Source: CALMAK01 sp964392265 (GTDB taxonomy: Bacteria; Patescibacteriota; Saccharimonadia; Saccharimonadales; Saccharimonadaceae). Taken from it: DNA of 64,000 nucleotides. The translations under genes were made by a program, and so were the position numbers. The stretch is taken from positions 223,494 through 287,493 of the forward strand of contig CAYMOS010000001.1 of assembly GCA_964392265.1 (NCBI GenBank), given 5' to 3'. Positions 16,482 to 25,451 of this stretch are shown in pieces; within the stretch, counting starts at the first letter, position 1; the number at the start of each line of letters is the position of its first letter. The notes below the pieces were generated by a model. It was given only the letters and a program-made list of their open reading frames with translations, was not told the origin of the DNA and did not search any database.

Positions 16482-17574
16482 TGATACAACCAACGACCCG
16501 ATAATTGATGACGATGCAACGGACGTGGTAGATGCCAGCGGGGGATTCTTGTCGAGTATTAACGACATTGACGGCCCTGCAATTGATGAATTAGAGGATG
16601 AAGAGGAAGATATTGATCTTCTTAATCAGGGACAATATTTTGATGATGCCAGTGATGACTCGGTGCGTCTATACCTGCGTGAAATTGGTAAGATCCCGCT
16701 CCTTAACGGCGAGGAAGAGTTGGAACTTGCGCAAAAAGTAGTCGCAAATCGCGATGAACTGGCTGAAGTACAGGAAAAGCTGGCGGATGAGGACCTCAAA
16801 CCTGCCGAACGCCAAAAACTACAATCACGTATGACCAAACTGAGTCGTCCGAAGGATAAGATGGCCGAGGCAAACATGCGTCTGGTGGTGAGTATTGCTA
16901 AACGCTACAGCGGCCGTGGACTTGACCTCTTGGACTTGATCCAAGAGGGTAATACCGGATTGTTGCGTGCGGTGGAAAAGTTCGACCCAGACAAGGGGTT
17001 CAAATTTAGTACTTACGCTACCTGGTGGATTCGCCAGGCGATTACCCGCGCTATTGCCGACCAGGCGCGCACGATTCGTATCCCGGTCCACATGGTTGAG
17101 ACAATTAACAAATTACTACGTACCCAGCGACGTATGACCCAGGAACTCAACCGTGAGCCAACGATTGAAGAGCTGGCGGTTGAACTAGAGATGGAACCGG
17201 AAAAGGTTGAATATGTCATCAAGATCAAGCAAGACATCACCAGCCTTGACGCCGGTGTTGGCCGTGATGAAGGTGAAGACGATAGCGTCTTGGGTGATTT
17301 CATTGAAGATGAAGATACGGCAACACCTGAAGAATCGGCTGCCAATCAGCTTTTGAAGGAACAAGTACAGAGTGTCCTTTCTAGCCTGTCAGAGCGTGAA
17401 CAGAAGATTATTAAAATGCGTTTCGGCCTTGAAAATGGTAAGTCACATACCCTTGAGGAAGTTGGCCAGGAATTTGCCGTTACCCGCGAGCGTATTCGTC
17501 AGATTGAGGCGAAAGCACTTGCGAAACTACGCAAGCATAAAGACGCTAAAAAATTACACGAATATTTGGGGTAG
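16474..17574 (+). CDS. rpoD: Primary sigma factor (sigma-70)
   Basis: The 366-residue sigma factor has an acidic N-terminus (residues 1-55), region 1.2 (DSVRLYLREIGKIPLL), region 2 (NMRLVVSIAKRYSGRGLDL and the -10-binding KFSTYATWWIRQAITRAI), region 3 (TIRIPVHMVETINKLLR) and region 4 (LEEVGQEFAVTRERIRQI) for the -35 box. Region 2.4 is canonical, consistent with the TATAAT/TATACT boxes seen throughout the window. It overlaps dnaG by 8 bases and has an AAGGAG Shine-Dalgarno inside the end of dnaG. The P-loop kinase at 17578 follows after 3 bases. Confidence 0.96.
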   Translation: MADDTTNDPIIDDDATDVVDASGGFLSSINDIDGPAIDELEDEEEDIDLLNQGQYFDDASDDSVRLYLREIGKIPLLNGEEELELAQKVVANRDELAEVQEKLADEDLKPAERQKLQSRMTKLSRPKDKMAEANMRLVVSIAKRYSGRGLDLLDLIQEGNTGLLRAVEKFDPDKGFKFSTYATWWIRQAITRAIADQARTIRIPVHMVETINKLLRTQRRMTQELNREPTIEELAVELEMEPEKVEYVIKIKQDITSLDAGVGRDEGEDDSVLGDFIEDEDTATPEESAANQLLKEQVQSVLSSLSEREQKIIKMRFGLENGKSHTLEEVGQEFAVTRERIRQIEAKALAKLRKHKDAKKLHEYLG

Positions 17575-17577
17575 AGA

Positions 17578-18153
17578 ATGAAGTTATCGCGTTTTGTGGG
17601 TGTTGCGGGCACAAATGGCTCGGGCAAGGATACATTAGGAAGAGTATTGGAACACGAGGGATATCGTGCGGCTAGTCTGAGTGACATCTTGCGTACAGAA
17701 GCTACTAAGCGCGGGTTAGAGCACACCCGCGAACATCTTAGCTCGATTAGTCATGAATTACGCATGGAACTTGGTGAAGGAGCTCTTTCACAGCGGCTCA
17801 TAGAGGAAGCATCGGCGGACGAAAAACTCGTTATTACTAGTCTGCGAGTGCCAGGCGAAGTGGAGGCGATTCAAAAGCGCGGAGGAATAATTGTTTGGAT
17901 TGATGCAGATCCCCACGAGCGCTATCGACGTATTTTGGCGGCACATCGTGATCGACCAACCGATGAAGTGTCGTTTGAAGAATTCCAACGCCAGGAGGCG
18001 GCTGAGATGACCCCTAGTGAAGAAGGCGGTGGGTTGAATATGGCGGCCGTACGCGACTTGGCTGACGTGACAGTCCTTAATGACTTTGCCTCAAAAGAAG
18101 ACTTTGAAACATATCTGTGCCAACGGTTTGAGCTTGGCGTATCTTCTGAGTAG
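17578..18153 (+). CDS. P-loop nucleoside/dephospho-CoA kinase-like protein
   Basis: The 191-residue protein has a Walker A motif near residue 11 (GTNGSGKDT) and a kinase-like lid region (ADPHERYRRILAAHRDRP). The DILRTEATKRG and VITSLRVPGEVEAIQKRGG segments resemble dephospho-CoA kinase and archaeal-type nucleotide kinases. The substrate is not certain. It starts 3 bases after rpoD, so it belongs to the dnaG-rpoD transcript, and it is convergent with a second P-loop kinase at 18167, 13 bases away. Confidence 0.72.
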   Translation: MKLSRFVGVAGTNGSGKDTLGRVLEHEGYRAASLSDILRTEATKRGLEHTREHLSSISHELRMELGEGALSQRLIEEASADEKLVITSLRVPGEVEAIQKRGGIIVWIDADPHERYRRILAAHRDRPTDEVSFEEFQRQEAAEMTPSEEGGGLNMAAVRDLADVTVLNDFASKEDFETYLCQRFELGVSSE

Positions 18154-18166
18154 AGTGCGATTGATC

Positions 18167-18733
18167 TTAGATGCCAATTTCTTGGGCGGCTACAGTAACT
18201 GCAGCCAGGTATTGCTCAAGTGTTCCTTCATTGACAATAAAGCGATCGGCCATGGCGATAGGGCCACCTTTTTCTAGGTGTTCGATTTCACTCCAATCAC
18301 GTGTCTTGGACTGTTCGGCTGTTAATGGGTGGTCAGGGCGATTCGCAAGACGATGGTGGCGTATATGCCCAGATGCCAGCACAGCAATAATTGATAGTTC
18401 ACCCGGAAAGGCATGCTTCAGTGCTTTGAACTCGGTCCACGAATAGAGTCCATCGGCGACAATATGATGCTGACCGGCATCAACAAGACGATTGATTTGC
18501 TCGATGATTTGCTGAGCGATAAAATCATCACCTTTTTGTTGGCGCAACATTTCGCGCATATGAGCTTCGTTACTTTCGGTGACCACAAGGCCGGCATCCT
18601 CGATTGCTTGTAGAACAATAGTTCCAAAATGGACTTTTGGAAGTAATTTTTGTGTTAGATGCTCAACGGCAGTACTTTTGCCACTGCCTGGCATGCCGAC
18701 AAAGGCGACAATCTTGGTTTGTGAATGAGTCAT
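18167..18733 (-). CDS. P-loop kinase related to dephospho-CoA kinase/UPF0200
   Basis: The 188-residue protein has a Walker A motif GMPGSGKST near residue 13 and a lid with several Arg and His (GHIRHHRLANRPDHPLT). IVADGLYSWTEFKAL fits the second nucleotide-binding strand, and IAMADRFIVNEGTLEQY near the end is typical of small kinases of the archaeal UPF0200 and dephospho-CoA kinase groups. TACAAT ends 6 bases before the ATG on the minus strand. Which nucleotide or cofactor is phosphorylated cannot be told. It faces the related kinase at 17578. Confidence 0.72.
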   Translation of the reverse strand: MTHSQTKIVAFVGMPGSGKSTAVEHLTQKLLPKVHFGTIVLQAIEDAGLVVTESNEAHMREMLRQQKGDDFIAQQIIEQINRLVDAGQHHIVADGLYSWTEFKALKHAFPGELSIIAVLASGHIRHHRLANRPDHPLTAEQSKTRDWSEIEHLEKGGPIAMADRFIVNEGTLEQYLAAVTVAAQEIGI

Positions 18734-18834
18734 ATTTCTATTGTATCAGGGTTACTAGTTGACACGTAGGGGAGTGACCAAGTAGAGTGAGAGTGTATCA
18801 ATAAGCAAAGACAAAAAGATAGGATTTTTGCGTA

Positions 18835-19413
18835 ATGGGTGAACGGATACAAGGCGACAATAGGGAACAAGGGTCAGACATGCCAGCTTGTCTGACGGAA
18901 GTACAGCGGCAATCGTTACAGGGTATTAATGATTGGTTGGAAAGAGATAAACGACACGACGGCACCCCTACATGGTGGCGTTTTTTTGATGCTGGTGTTC
19001 GGGATGAACAGGGTGGGGTTTGGTCACTGTATAATGATTTTCATCGTCAGCATGGGCCTGAGGGCTGGAGAGCTTTTTACTGTCCGCCAGGCGAAGAACA
19101 ATTTCATCACTTAGATCTTACGAGAATAGTACAGACGGACATTCCAGGTGCTGGTATTCATACAGCTCAGTTATATGTTGGTGGTGAGGGAAGCAGAGAG
19201 GTTGGCATGGTGCCAAGCGATATCCTGAATGTTCAGTTCCATGATGACCGGCTCCCGACGCTACGTTTTTGGTCACATGGATCGGCGATGGAGCCAGTAC
19301 TTGTGTCCTCGTTGGCCGAGGAGGCGGTTGATCAAATCGAGATTCGCACCTTGCAGTCGCAATTAGTTGGTGGACGAGCTCTTGGTGAAGCGGTGCAGCC
19401 TGTTGCAGCATAG
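18835..19413 (+). CDS. Hypothetical protein, 192 residues
   Basis: The protein is soluble, with an acidic middle and many aromatic residues (TWWRFFDAGVRDEQGG, GWRAFYCPPGEEQFHHLD). No signal peptide, membrane helix or recognised motif is present. The ATG at 18835 is used; the first 15 residues are polar and may be dispensable, with Met16 an alternative start. It lies between the minus-strand kinase and polA and is transcribed with or before polA. Confidence 0.55.
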   Translation: MGERIQGDNREQGSDMPACLTEVQRQSLQGINDWLERDKRHDGTPTWWRFFDAGVRDEQGGVWSLYNDFHRQHGPEGWRAFYCPPGEEQFHHLDLTRIVQTDIPGAGIHTAQLYVGGEGSREVGMVPSDILNVQFHDDRLPTLRFWSHGSAMEPVLVSSLAEEAVDQIEIRTLQSQLVGGRALGEAVQPVAA

Positions 19414-19448
19414 GGGTCGTCAGTCTCATTCATGATACACTTGAACAT

Positions 19449-21977
19449 ATGAAACGTTTGGCGGTGATAGATGGAAAGTCGGTATTTTATCGGGGATATT
19501 ATGCCATGCCGGGACTTAGTCTGTCAGACGGGACGCCAACAGGCGGGGTGTTTGGCTTTGCTAGCCTTGCCATTGAGCTAATTAAAAAATTAGAACCTGA
19601 CTATGTGGCGGTTGCGTGGGATAAAAAAGGTACGAACATACGCAAGCGCCGTGAGATCTATCCTGAATACAAAGCGGGTCGTAAAAAGGCGCCGGATGAT
19701 TTTTACGCGCAGCTACCGATCCTCTTCGAGCTTCTCGATGCATTTGGTTGGCCGCTGTATGAACTGGATGATTATGAGGCGGATGACATTATGGCAACCT
19801 TTGCGCGCGAAGCTGGCGAGAAGGACATCGAGACTTGCCTGATTACCAGTGACCTCGATGCGCTTCAGGCGATCAGTCCAACGACCAAAGTTTATGCCAT
19901 GAAAAACGGCCTGTCGAATATTGAAGAGTTCGATGTGGCGGCGTTTGAAGCAAAATATGGCATTCGTGTTGATCAGTTCCTTGACCTGAAATCACTAAAA
20001 GGGGATGGGTCTGACAATCTGCCCGGGGTACCGGGTGTGGGCGAAAAGACAGCAGTGGCGTTGTTACAAGAGTTTGATACCTTAGAGAATATTTATGAGC
20101 ATCTTGATGCAGTGAAGCCAACGGTTGCCAAAAAGCTAGAAGCGGGCAAGGAATTGGCATTTATTACCAAGGAAGTGGGTCGTTTATGGACGGATGCACC
20201 AGTGGAACTAGACTGGGGGGTCGCTGATGTTGATGATACCGATCTCGATAAAGTTGCTAACATCCTCAAGCGATTGGAATTCAATTCACTAGTTCGGCGC
20301 TTGCCTAAACATATGCAGCAACAAACAGACAAGTCGCTCCATTTTGAGGGAGAACACCATGTAGAAATAACGGAACAGCCGTGGCCGGATAATCTGACAT
20401 TTGATGGTCCAATCGTGCTTCACCTAGACGAAGATAGCTTATGGGTGTCACCAAACAAAACGGTCGTTTACCAACGTAAGATACGGGAGGTAGATGTCTC
20501 GGTTTGGCGAGCACTAGAGTTCGGAACAGTTATTGCCTATGATGCCAAGCAACTGTATCATGACCTTGATTCCTTGGGAGTACAGGTAATGTTTGGTGAG
20601 GTGCATGATATTCGACAGGGGGCCTTCTTGATTGACCCCTTGCGACGCGACCGTAGTATGGTTGCACTTGTCGGTGACGAGATTGATGGGGTAGGAGCTG
20701 AAATCGCAGCTTTGTGGCAGGTCTATGCCTGGCAGCAGGAGGCTTTCTCTCATTCTCCTCGTGTGGCGGCGGTTGCGCGTGAACTTGATTTTCCTGTGAT
20801 TTATCCTTTGTTTTTGATGGAACGGCGAGGGGTAAAGATCGACATTCCATTTTTGGCTGAGATGAGCCAAGAGCTGGGCGAGGAACACGCTCGTCTTGAG
20901 CAAGAAATGTATCAAATGGCTGGGATTGAGTTCAATATCGGTAGCCCGGCACAACTATCCGAAGTGCTTTTTACAAAACTACAGCTCCCGACAACGGGTA
21001 TCAAAAAAGGAAGGACCGGGTATAGTACTGATCAAAAGACGTTAGATAAACTGCGTGGTCTTCATCCTATCATCGAATGCATCGAACGCACGCGCGAGCT
21101 GGCTAAACTGAAGAATACCTATATCGATACCTTACCGCAACTGGCGGATGAAAATGGACGTGTTCATACGACTTTTGCCCAAGATGTGGCGGCAACGGGG
21201 CGTCTGTCGAGTAATCATCCTAATCTGCAAAACATCCCTGTTCGTAGTGAAATTGGTCGGCGAATCCGCGAAGGATTTATCCCTTCGGAGGGTAAAGTGT
21301 TTGTCAGTGCGGACTATAGCCAGTTCGAGCTACGTCTTGCGGCGGTCCTAGCGGGTGATCAGCAAATGATTGACGACTTTAATAGCGGCATCGATATTCA
21401 CGCCAAGACAGCAAGTGATGTCTATGGAATTCCGCTTGACCAAGTGACAAAAGACCAGCGACGTGATGCCAAAGTCATTAACTTTGGTGTCCTTTATGGT
21501 ATGAGCCCTCATGGATTGGCAGCAGCGACAGGCATGTCTTTCGTGGAGGCAAAGCAGTTCATTGATCAATATTTTGCAGTACGTGCGCCAATTCGTGCCT
21601 ATATTGATGCCACGCTTGCCCAGGCGCGGAGCGAGGGGTATGTCGAGACCTATTATGGTCGTCGTCGTCCAACGCCGGATATTCACAGCAGTAACTTTAT
21701 GGTCCGTCAGGCAGCCGAACGTGCCGCGGCCAATATGCCAATTCAGGGGACAGAGGCTGACCTTATGAAACGCGCCATGTTGGTGGTTGAGAGTGCTCTT
21801 GCGGGCAAGGCGGATCAGTTGTTGCAGGTGCATGACAGCATTCTGGTCGAGTGCAGCCCGGCAGACGCGGATGAGATAGCGACCGAAATGAAACGCGTAA
21901 TGGAAAGTGTGGCTCCCGAACTAGCAATCACCCTGGATGTTGATGTGAGTAGCGGCAAGAACTGGGGAGAACTATAG
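19449..21977 (+). CDS. polA: DNA polymerase I, proofreading domain degenerate
   Basis: The 842-residue enzyme fills gaps and removes primers. The 5'-3' exonuclease is intact: AVIDGKSVFYRGYYA at the start, AWDKKG, YELDDYEADDIMAT and GDGSDNLPGVPGVGEKT. The middle region (about 310-470) corresponds to the 3'-5' exonuclease but lacks the DxE, second-Asp and YxxxD motifs, so proofreading is probably lost. The polymerase domain is complete: motif A SADYSQFELRLAA, motif B RRDAKVINFGVLYGMS, motif C LLQVHDSILVE. TACACT ends 7 bases before the ATG. The stop TAG shares its G with the GTG of the next gene. Confidence 0.95.
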   Translation: MKRLAVIDGKSVFYRGYYAMPGLSLSDGTPTGGVFGFASLAIELIKKLEPDYVAVAWDKKGTNIRKRREIYPEYKAGRKKAPDDFYAQLPILFELLDAFGWPLYELDDYEADDIMATFAREAGEKDIETCLITSDLDALQAISPTTKVYAMKNGLSNIEEFDVAAFEAKYGIRVDQFLDLKSLKGDGSDNLPGVPGVGEKTAVALLQEFDTLENIYEHLDAVKPTVAKKLEAGKELAFITKEVGRLWTDAPVELDWGVADVDDTDLDKVANILKRLEFNSLVRRLPKHMQQQTDKSLHFEGEHHVEITEQPWPDNLTFDGPIVLHLDEDSLWVSPNKTVVYQRKIREVDVSVWRALEFGTVIAYDAKQLYHDLDSLGVQVMFGEVHDIRQGAFLIDPLRRDRSMVALVGDEIDGVGAEIAALWQVYAWQQEAFSHSPRVAAVARELDFPVIYPLFLMERRGVKIDIPFLAEMSQELGEEHARLEQEMYQMAGIEFNIGSPAQLSEVLFTKLQLPTTGIKKGRTGYSTDQKTLDKLRGLHPIIECIERTRELAKLKNTYIDTLPQLADENGRVHTTFAQDVAATGRLSSNHPNLQNIPVRSEIGRRIREGFIPSEGKVFVSADYSQFELRLAAVLAGDQQMIDDFNSGIDIHAKTASDVYGIPLDQVTKDQRRDAKVINFGVLYGMSPHGLAAATGMSFVEAKQFIDQYFAVRAPIRAYIDATLAQARSEGYVETYYGRRRPTPDIHSSNFMVRQAAERAAANMPIQGTEADLMKRAMLVVESALAGKADQLLQVHDSILVECSPADADEIATEMKRVMESVAPELAITLDVDVSSGKNWGEL

Positions 21978-22912
21978 TGGGGTTGCAGTCAGGGGCGAGG
22001 GTGATTGTTACTTCAGGTAAGAAGTTTCTTGATATTGATGCGTTTGCTGGTTGTATTGCCTATGCCGAACTGTTGAGATTGCAGGGTATTGAGGCGAAGG
22101 CGGTCAGTACGGCCACGATGAATGAGAGTATTACTCAGACGGCGAGAGAGCTCGGCGGTGAGTTACTGACGGACTATGCGTCCACAGATGACGATGTATT
22201 CGTTATTATTGATGTGTCGGAACCTGATTTTCTGGACCGGGTTGTCAATCCTGCGAAAATCGTGAGTATTATTGATCATCATTTGGGATTTGAAGCGTAC
22301 TGGCAAGAGCGGCACATTGAGGATATTGATATCGAGTTGATCGGTGCTGCCTGTACGCAGGTATACGAGCGGTGGCAACGGGCGGGCCTGATTGATTCAA
22401 TCTCTCCAGTCAGTGCACGACTGCTTTCTCTGGGTATCCTGGACAACACACTTCATTTCACTGCAAAGGTATGTGCACAGCGCGACATTGACGCGTATCA
22501 GCACCTTGCCATGCTTGGGAATGTGCCACCTGATTGGGCGACGCACTATTTTCAGGAATGCCAAGAAAGCATAGTGACTGACCTTCCGTTGGCGCTTGAA
22601 AATGACACCAAGCAGATGGATTTTCCTGGATACGATAGCACCCTCAAGGTTGGTCAATTAGTGGTGTGGGATGCAAGTGAAATTGTTGATGATGTAGCAA
22701 AAATGGTCGAAGATCGTCTGCACGTGGTGAACCTCGTTTCGATAAAAGATAATACGAGCTATCTTTTGACTCATGACTTATCGATACGACTATTCTTGGA
22801 AGAGATTCTGGGTGTACATTTTGATGACGCAGTGGCAACTGCCAAGAGGATGTGGCTTCGCAAAGAAATAATGAAAGCTGCAATCGATGCCAATAGCAGG
22901 GAGGCAGCATGA
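21977..22912 (+). CDS. DHH-family phosphoesterase
   Basis: The 311-residue protein has all four DHH-type metal motifs: FLDIDAFAG near residue 18, FVIIDVSEPDF near 75, VSIIDHHLGF near 95 and SLGILDNTLHF near 155. The arrangement is close to manganese-dependent inorganic pyrophosphatase and related DHH phosphoesterases. GTG at 21977 overlaps the polA stop and is the start chosen. The stop overlaps the Nudix gene start by 4 bases. The following Nudix, HIT and dUTPase genes make this a run of phosphate-ester-cleaving enzymes. Pyrophosphatase or oligonucleotide hydrolysis are both possible. Confidence 0.8.
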   Translation: MGLQSGARVIVTSGKKFLDIDAFAGCIAYAELLRLQGIEAKAVSTATMNESITQTARELGGELLTDYASTDDDVFVIIDVSEPDFLDRVVNPAKIVSIIDHHLGFEAYWQERHIEDIDIELIGAACTQVYERWQRAGLIDSISPVSARLLSLGILDNTLHFTAKVCAQRDIDAYQHLAMLGNVPPDWATHYFQECQESIVTDLPLALENDTKQMDFPGYDSTLKVGQLVVWDASEIVDDVAKMVEDRLHVVNLVSIKDNTSYLLTHDLSIRLFLEEILGVHFDDAVATAKRMWLRKEIMKAAIDANSREAA

Positions 22913-23313
22913 AATTACAAGTTGGCGTGAAGGTGCTGATTCGGCGTGATGATACTTACCTTTTTGTGCGTCGGAGTGAGGCGTTCAAGGCGGGTCCGCA
23001 AAAGTGGGATATTCCTGGCGGGAGAATTGAGCCTAATGAGGCGTTAGAGGTGGCATTGGCACGTGAAGTACAGGAAGAGACAGGACTAAGCCTGACACGG
23101 GTTGATAAGCTACTGGCGGCACAAGATATTTTTGTTGCTGATGCAGACGTTCATGTCGTAAGACTTACGTATATCGGCAAGGCAGAGGGCGATGACGTTG
23201 CTATTAGTGATGAACATGACGATTACCGCTGGATGACGCTTGACGAGGTGCTTGCCGAGCCATATGTCGATTCGTACGTAAAAGAAGTGTTACATACACT
23301 GGGAGGGTCATAA
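22909..23313 (+). CDS. Nudix hydrolase
   Basis: The 134-residue protein carries a complete Nudix box near residues 39-61 (GGRIEPNEALEVAL followed by REVQEETGL), with the Glu residues that bind Mg2+. Nudix enzymes cleave nucleoside diphosphates linked to another group, such as damaged dNTPs or dinucleotide polyphosphates. The N-terminus (KLQVGVKVLIRRDDTYLFVRR) is the usual first strand pair. It overlaps genes on both sides by 4 and 1 bases. Neighbouring HIT and dUTPase genes suggest nucleotide-pool cleaning; the exact substrate is unknown. Confidence 0.9.
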   Translation: MKLQVGVKVLIRRDDTYLFVRRSEAFKAGPQKWDIPGGRIEPNEALEVALAREVQEETGLSLTRVDKLLAAQDIFVADADVHVVRLTYIGKAEGDDVAISDEHDDYRWMTLDEVLAEPYVDSYVKEVLHTLGGS

Positions 23314-23798
23314 TGGTTGAGCAGTGTTTTTTCTGTGATGAGTATCGACAAGGGGCGAATATGTTTGCCGAGAATGAGTTATGGCGAGCAAGATGGGAGC
23401 TGTACCCAGCAACGCCCGGACATGTTGAGGTACTGCCAAAACGCCATGTTCAACTCGTCGAGCAGCTAACCGAAGACGAGCTCACCTCAATGATGTGGTT
23501 TGCACGCTATGTGATGGATCAAGTGCGTCAGATCGATTTCGTCGGACTATATACGGAGCTTCTTCCAATGAGTACCAAGGAAAATCAACCGGCGCTTTCG
23601 TCGGCACTGCTAGCGGCCAAGTATTACGACAGGCCTCCTGAGGGATTTAATTTTGGTATTAACGATGGTCCGGCCGCCGGACAGAGCGTCCATCATCTTC
23701 ATCTTCATTTGATGCCGCGGTGGCAAGGTGATGTAGCGAACCCGAGAGGTGGTGTTCGTAACTTGTTTCCCAATGATACCTATGGAAAGGAGCAGTGA
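23313..23798 (+). CDS. HIT-family nucleotide hydrolase/transferase
   Basis: The 161-residue protein has the HIT signature HHLHLHLMPRW near residue 131, giving the histidine triad that attacks the alpha-phosphate of nucleotides. An N-terminal CFFCDEYRQ segment holds a Cys pair as in zinc-binding HIT proteins, and PATPGHVEVLPKRHV matches the family's middle strand. The ATG overlaps the preceding stop (TAATG). A Shine-Dalgarno inside its end serves the dUTPase. Ap4A or AMP-conjugate hydrolysis is typical of the family. Confidence 0.9.
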   Translation: MVEQCFFCDEYRQGANMFAENELWRARWELYPATPGHVEVLPKRHVQLVEQLTEDELTSMMWFARYVMDQVRQIDFVGLYTELLPMSTKENQPALSSALLAAKYYDRPPEGFNFGINDGPAAGQSVHHLHLHLMPRWQGDVANPRGGVRNLFPNDTYGKEQ

Positions 23799-24229
23799 TG
23801 AAACTTGAAGTTGTCAAGCTGAAGGAAAACGCCATCTTGCCACAGTATCAGACCACGAGGGCAGCCGGGGCTGATCTGCACGCTTGCCTGGATGAACCAG
23901 TCGTACTGGCACCGATGGAACGCTGTATGATTCCAACCGGCCTTGCTGTGGCTATTCCTACGGGTCATGAGCTGCAAATTCGTGCCCGGAGCGGCCTCAG
24001 TATCAAGCATGGTATCACGATGGTAAATGGCATCGGTACTATTGATGCTGATTTTCGCGGCGAAATGGGTGTCCTGGTCATTAATCTTGGTCAGGAGGCT
24101 TTTACGATCGAGCCAGGTATGCGCATTGCCCAGATGGTGGTCGCAAAATACGAAACAGTGGACTGGGTGACAGTTGAGCGACTGGATCAGACGCCCCGCA
24201 AAGGTGGCTTTGGCAGCAGCGGGGTGTGA
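23798..24229 (+). CDS. dut: dUTP diphosphatase
   Basis: The 143-residue trimeric dUTPase removes dUTP and makes dUMP for thymidylate synthesis. All five motifs are present: RAAGADLHA (1), RARSGLSIKHG (2), VNGIGTIDADFRGE (3), GMRIAQMVV (4) and the Gly-rich C-terminal arm RKGGFGSSG (5). ATG 23798 overlaps the HIT stop (TGATG) and has AAAGGAG upstream. An in-frame GTG lies one codon earlier. It ends the DHH-Nudix-HIT-dut run behind polA. Confidence 0.95.
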   Translation: MKLEVVKLKENAILPQYQTTRAAGADLHACLDEPVVLAPMERCMIPTGLAVAIPTGHELQIRARSGLSIKHGITMVNGIGTIDADFRGEMGVLVINLGQEAFTIEPGMRIAQMVVAKYETVDWVTVERLDQTPRKGGFGSSGV

Positions 24230-24267
24230 TAATTGACTAATGAAGGTCAATAGACTACTGTAAAAGT

Positions 24268-24876
24268 ATGTCACGTTATTCACGATCACGATTTCTCCCT
24301 ATACTACTTGTCGTTGTCATTATGATTATTGCCATTGTGGCGTTAGTCTCGTTGGCGCGGGCGATTTTCTTTTCGGGTGGACGGACTGATGACTCGACAC
24401 AGCTGGTTGATGTTAGCCGTGAGGCTCTTCTTGACACCTCTGGTGGTCGCAAAGTGCAAATGACGGTTCGTGGCCCTATTGTGGCTGACGAAACCTTTAA
24501 TTCGTATCGAGTGACGGTGACACCATCGTCACGAAGCTTGGTGACCTATAAGGGATATTTGGGGACGCAAATCGACTCGATTAATCTTGGCAACAATGTA
24601 CGTGCCTATGATGAGTTCGTTCATGCGCTGGATAAAGCAAATCTGTCGTTGGGCGTTCAATTTGACGAAAAACAAGACGACACAAGAGGTATCTGTGCAA
24701 CAGGCCGCCTATACGAATACGAGATTATTAATGGTGACGAGGTGATTAAACGACTGTGGACATCAACCTGCAAAGGCTCACTCGGGTCGCTAAAGGCAAG
24801 TGCTGAACAGCTGACAAATCTCTATATTCAACAAATCCCTGATGCACGAACACCTCTTGGTAAAATCAAGTTGTAA
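24268..24876 (+). CDS. Membrane-anchored extracellular protein, unknown
   Basis: The 202-residue protein has a basic N-terminus and one transmembrane helix at about residues 8-30 (FLPILLVVVIMIIAIVALVSL), then an extracellular beta-rich domain (VQMTVRGPIVADETFNSY, VTPSSRSLVTYKGYLG) with one Cys pair (GICATG and TSTCKG) suited to a disulfide. TACTGT ends 6 bases before the ATG. Its stop overlaps the start of the HAD gene. No family recognised. Confidence 0.65.
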   Translation: MSRYSRSRFLPILLVVVIMIIAIVALVSLARAIFFSGGRTDDSTQLVDVSREALLDTSGGRKVQMTVRGPIVADETFNSYRVTVTPSSRSLVTYKGYLGTQIDSINLGNNVRAYDEFVHALDKANLSLGVQFDEKQDDTRGICATGRLYEYEIINGDEVIKRLWTSTCKGSLGSLKASAEQLTNLYIQQIPDARTPLGKIKL

Positions 24877-25451
24877 TGCAGACAAAAGCAATCATATTTG
24901 ATTGTTTTGGCGTGTTGGTGACCGATGGATGGTTGCCATTTCGCGATAAGTACTTTGGTGGTAGTCCTGAGTTGCGAGAACAGGCGGCAATGCACAATAC
25001 TATGGTTGATAAAGGCCTGATGTCATATGAGGATTTTATTCAATGGTTGGTGGAAACAACAGGCGTGCCACTTCCTGAGGTTCAGCGGCAAATTACTGGC
25101 AACAAGCCAAATGAACCACTCTTCACGTATATTCGTGATCAGCTAGCCCCTCGGTATCATATTGGCCTACTGAGCAACGCTGGGGATAACTGGTTGCATG
25201 ATATGTTAGAGCCATGGCAGGTAGCATTGTTTGAAGAGGCGGTATTATCATATCAGCTAGGTGTGACAAAGCCAGATCCATTGATGTATGAAACAATTGC
25301 GGCGCGTCTAGGAGTACTCCCCGAAGAGTGCGTCTTCGTTGATGATCAGCCGCGTTACTGCGAAGGGGCAAAGGCGATAGGTATGAAGGCAATTCACTAC
25401 CAAAACACAACGCAGAGTATTGCCGAAATGGAGGAGCTTTTCGATGCCTGA
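24876..25451 (+). CDS. HAD-superfamily hydrolase
   Basis: The 191-residue protein has HAD motif I near residue 9 (IFDCFGVLVTD; the second Asp of DxD is replaced by Phe-Gly, as in some haloacid dehalogenase-like members), motif II GLLSNAGDN, a Lys in GVTKPDPLMYE, and motif III/IV CVFVDDQPRYCEGA. The pattern fits the subgroup with a small helical cap. A phosphatase on a small phosphorylated metabolite is likely. The stop overlaps the mutM start by 8 bases, so they are co-translated. Confidence 0.85.
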   Translation: MQTKAIIFDCFGVLVTDGWLPFRDKYFGGSPELREQAAMHNTMVDKGLMSYEDFIQWLVETTGVPLPEVQRQITGNKPNEPLFTYIRDQLAPRYHIGLLSNAGDNWLHDMLEPWQVALFEEAVLSYQLGVTKPDPLMYETIAARLGVLPEECVFVDDQPRYCEGAKAIGMKAIHYQNTTQSIAEMEELFDA

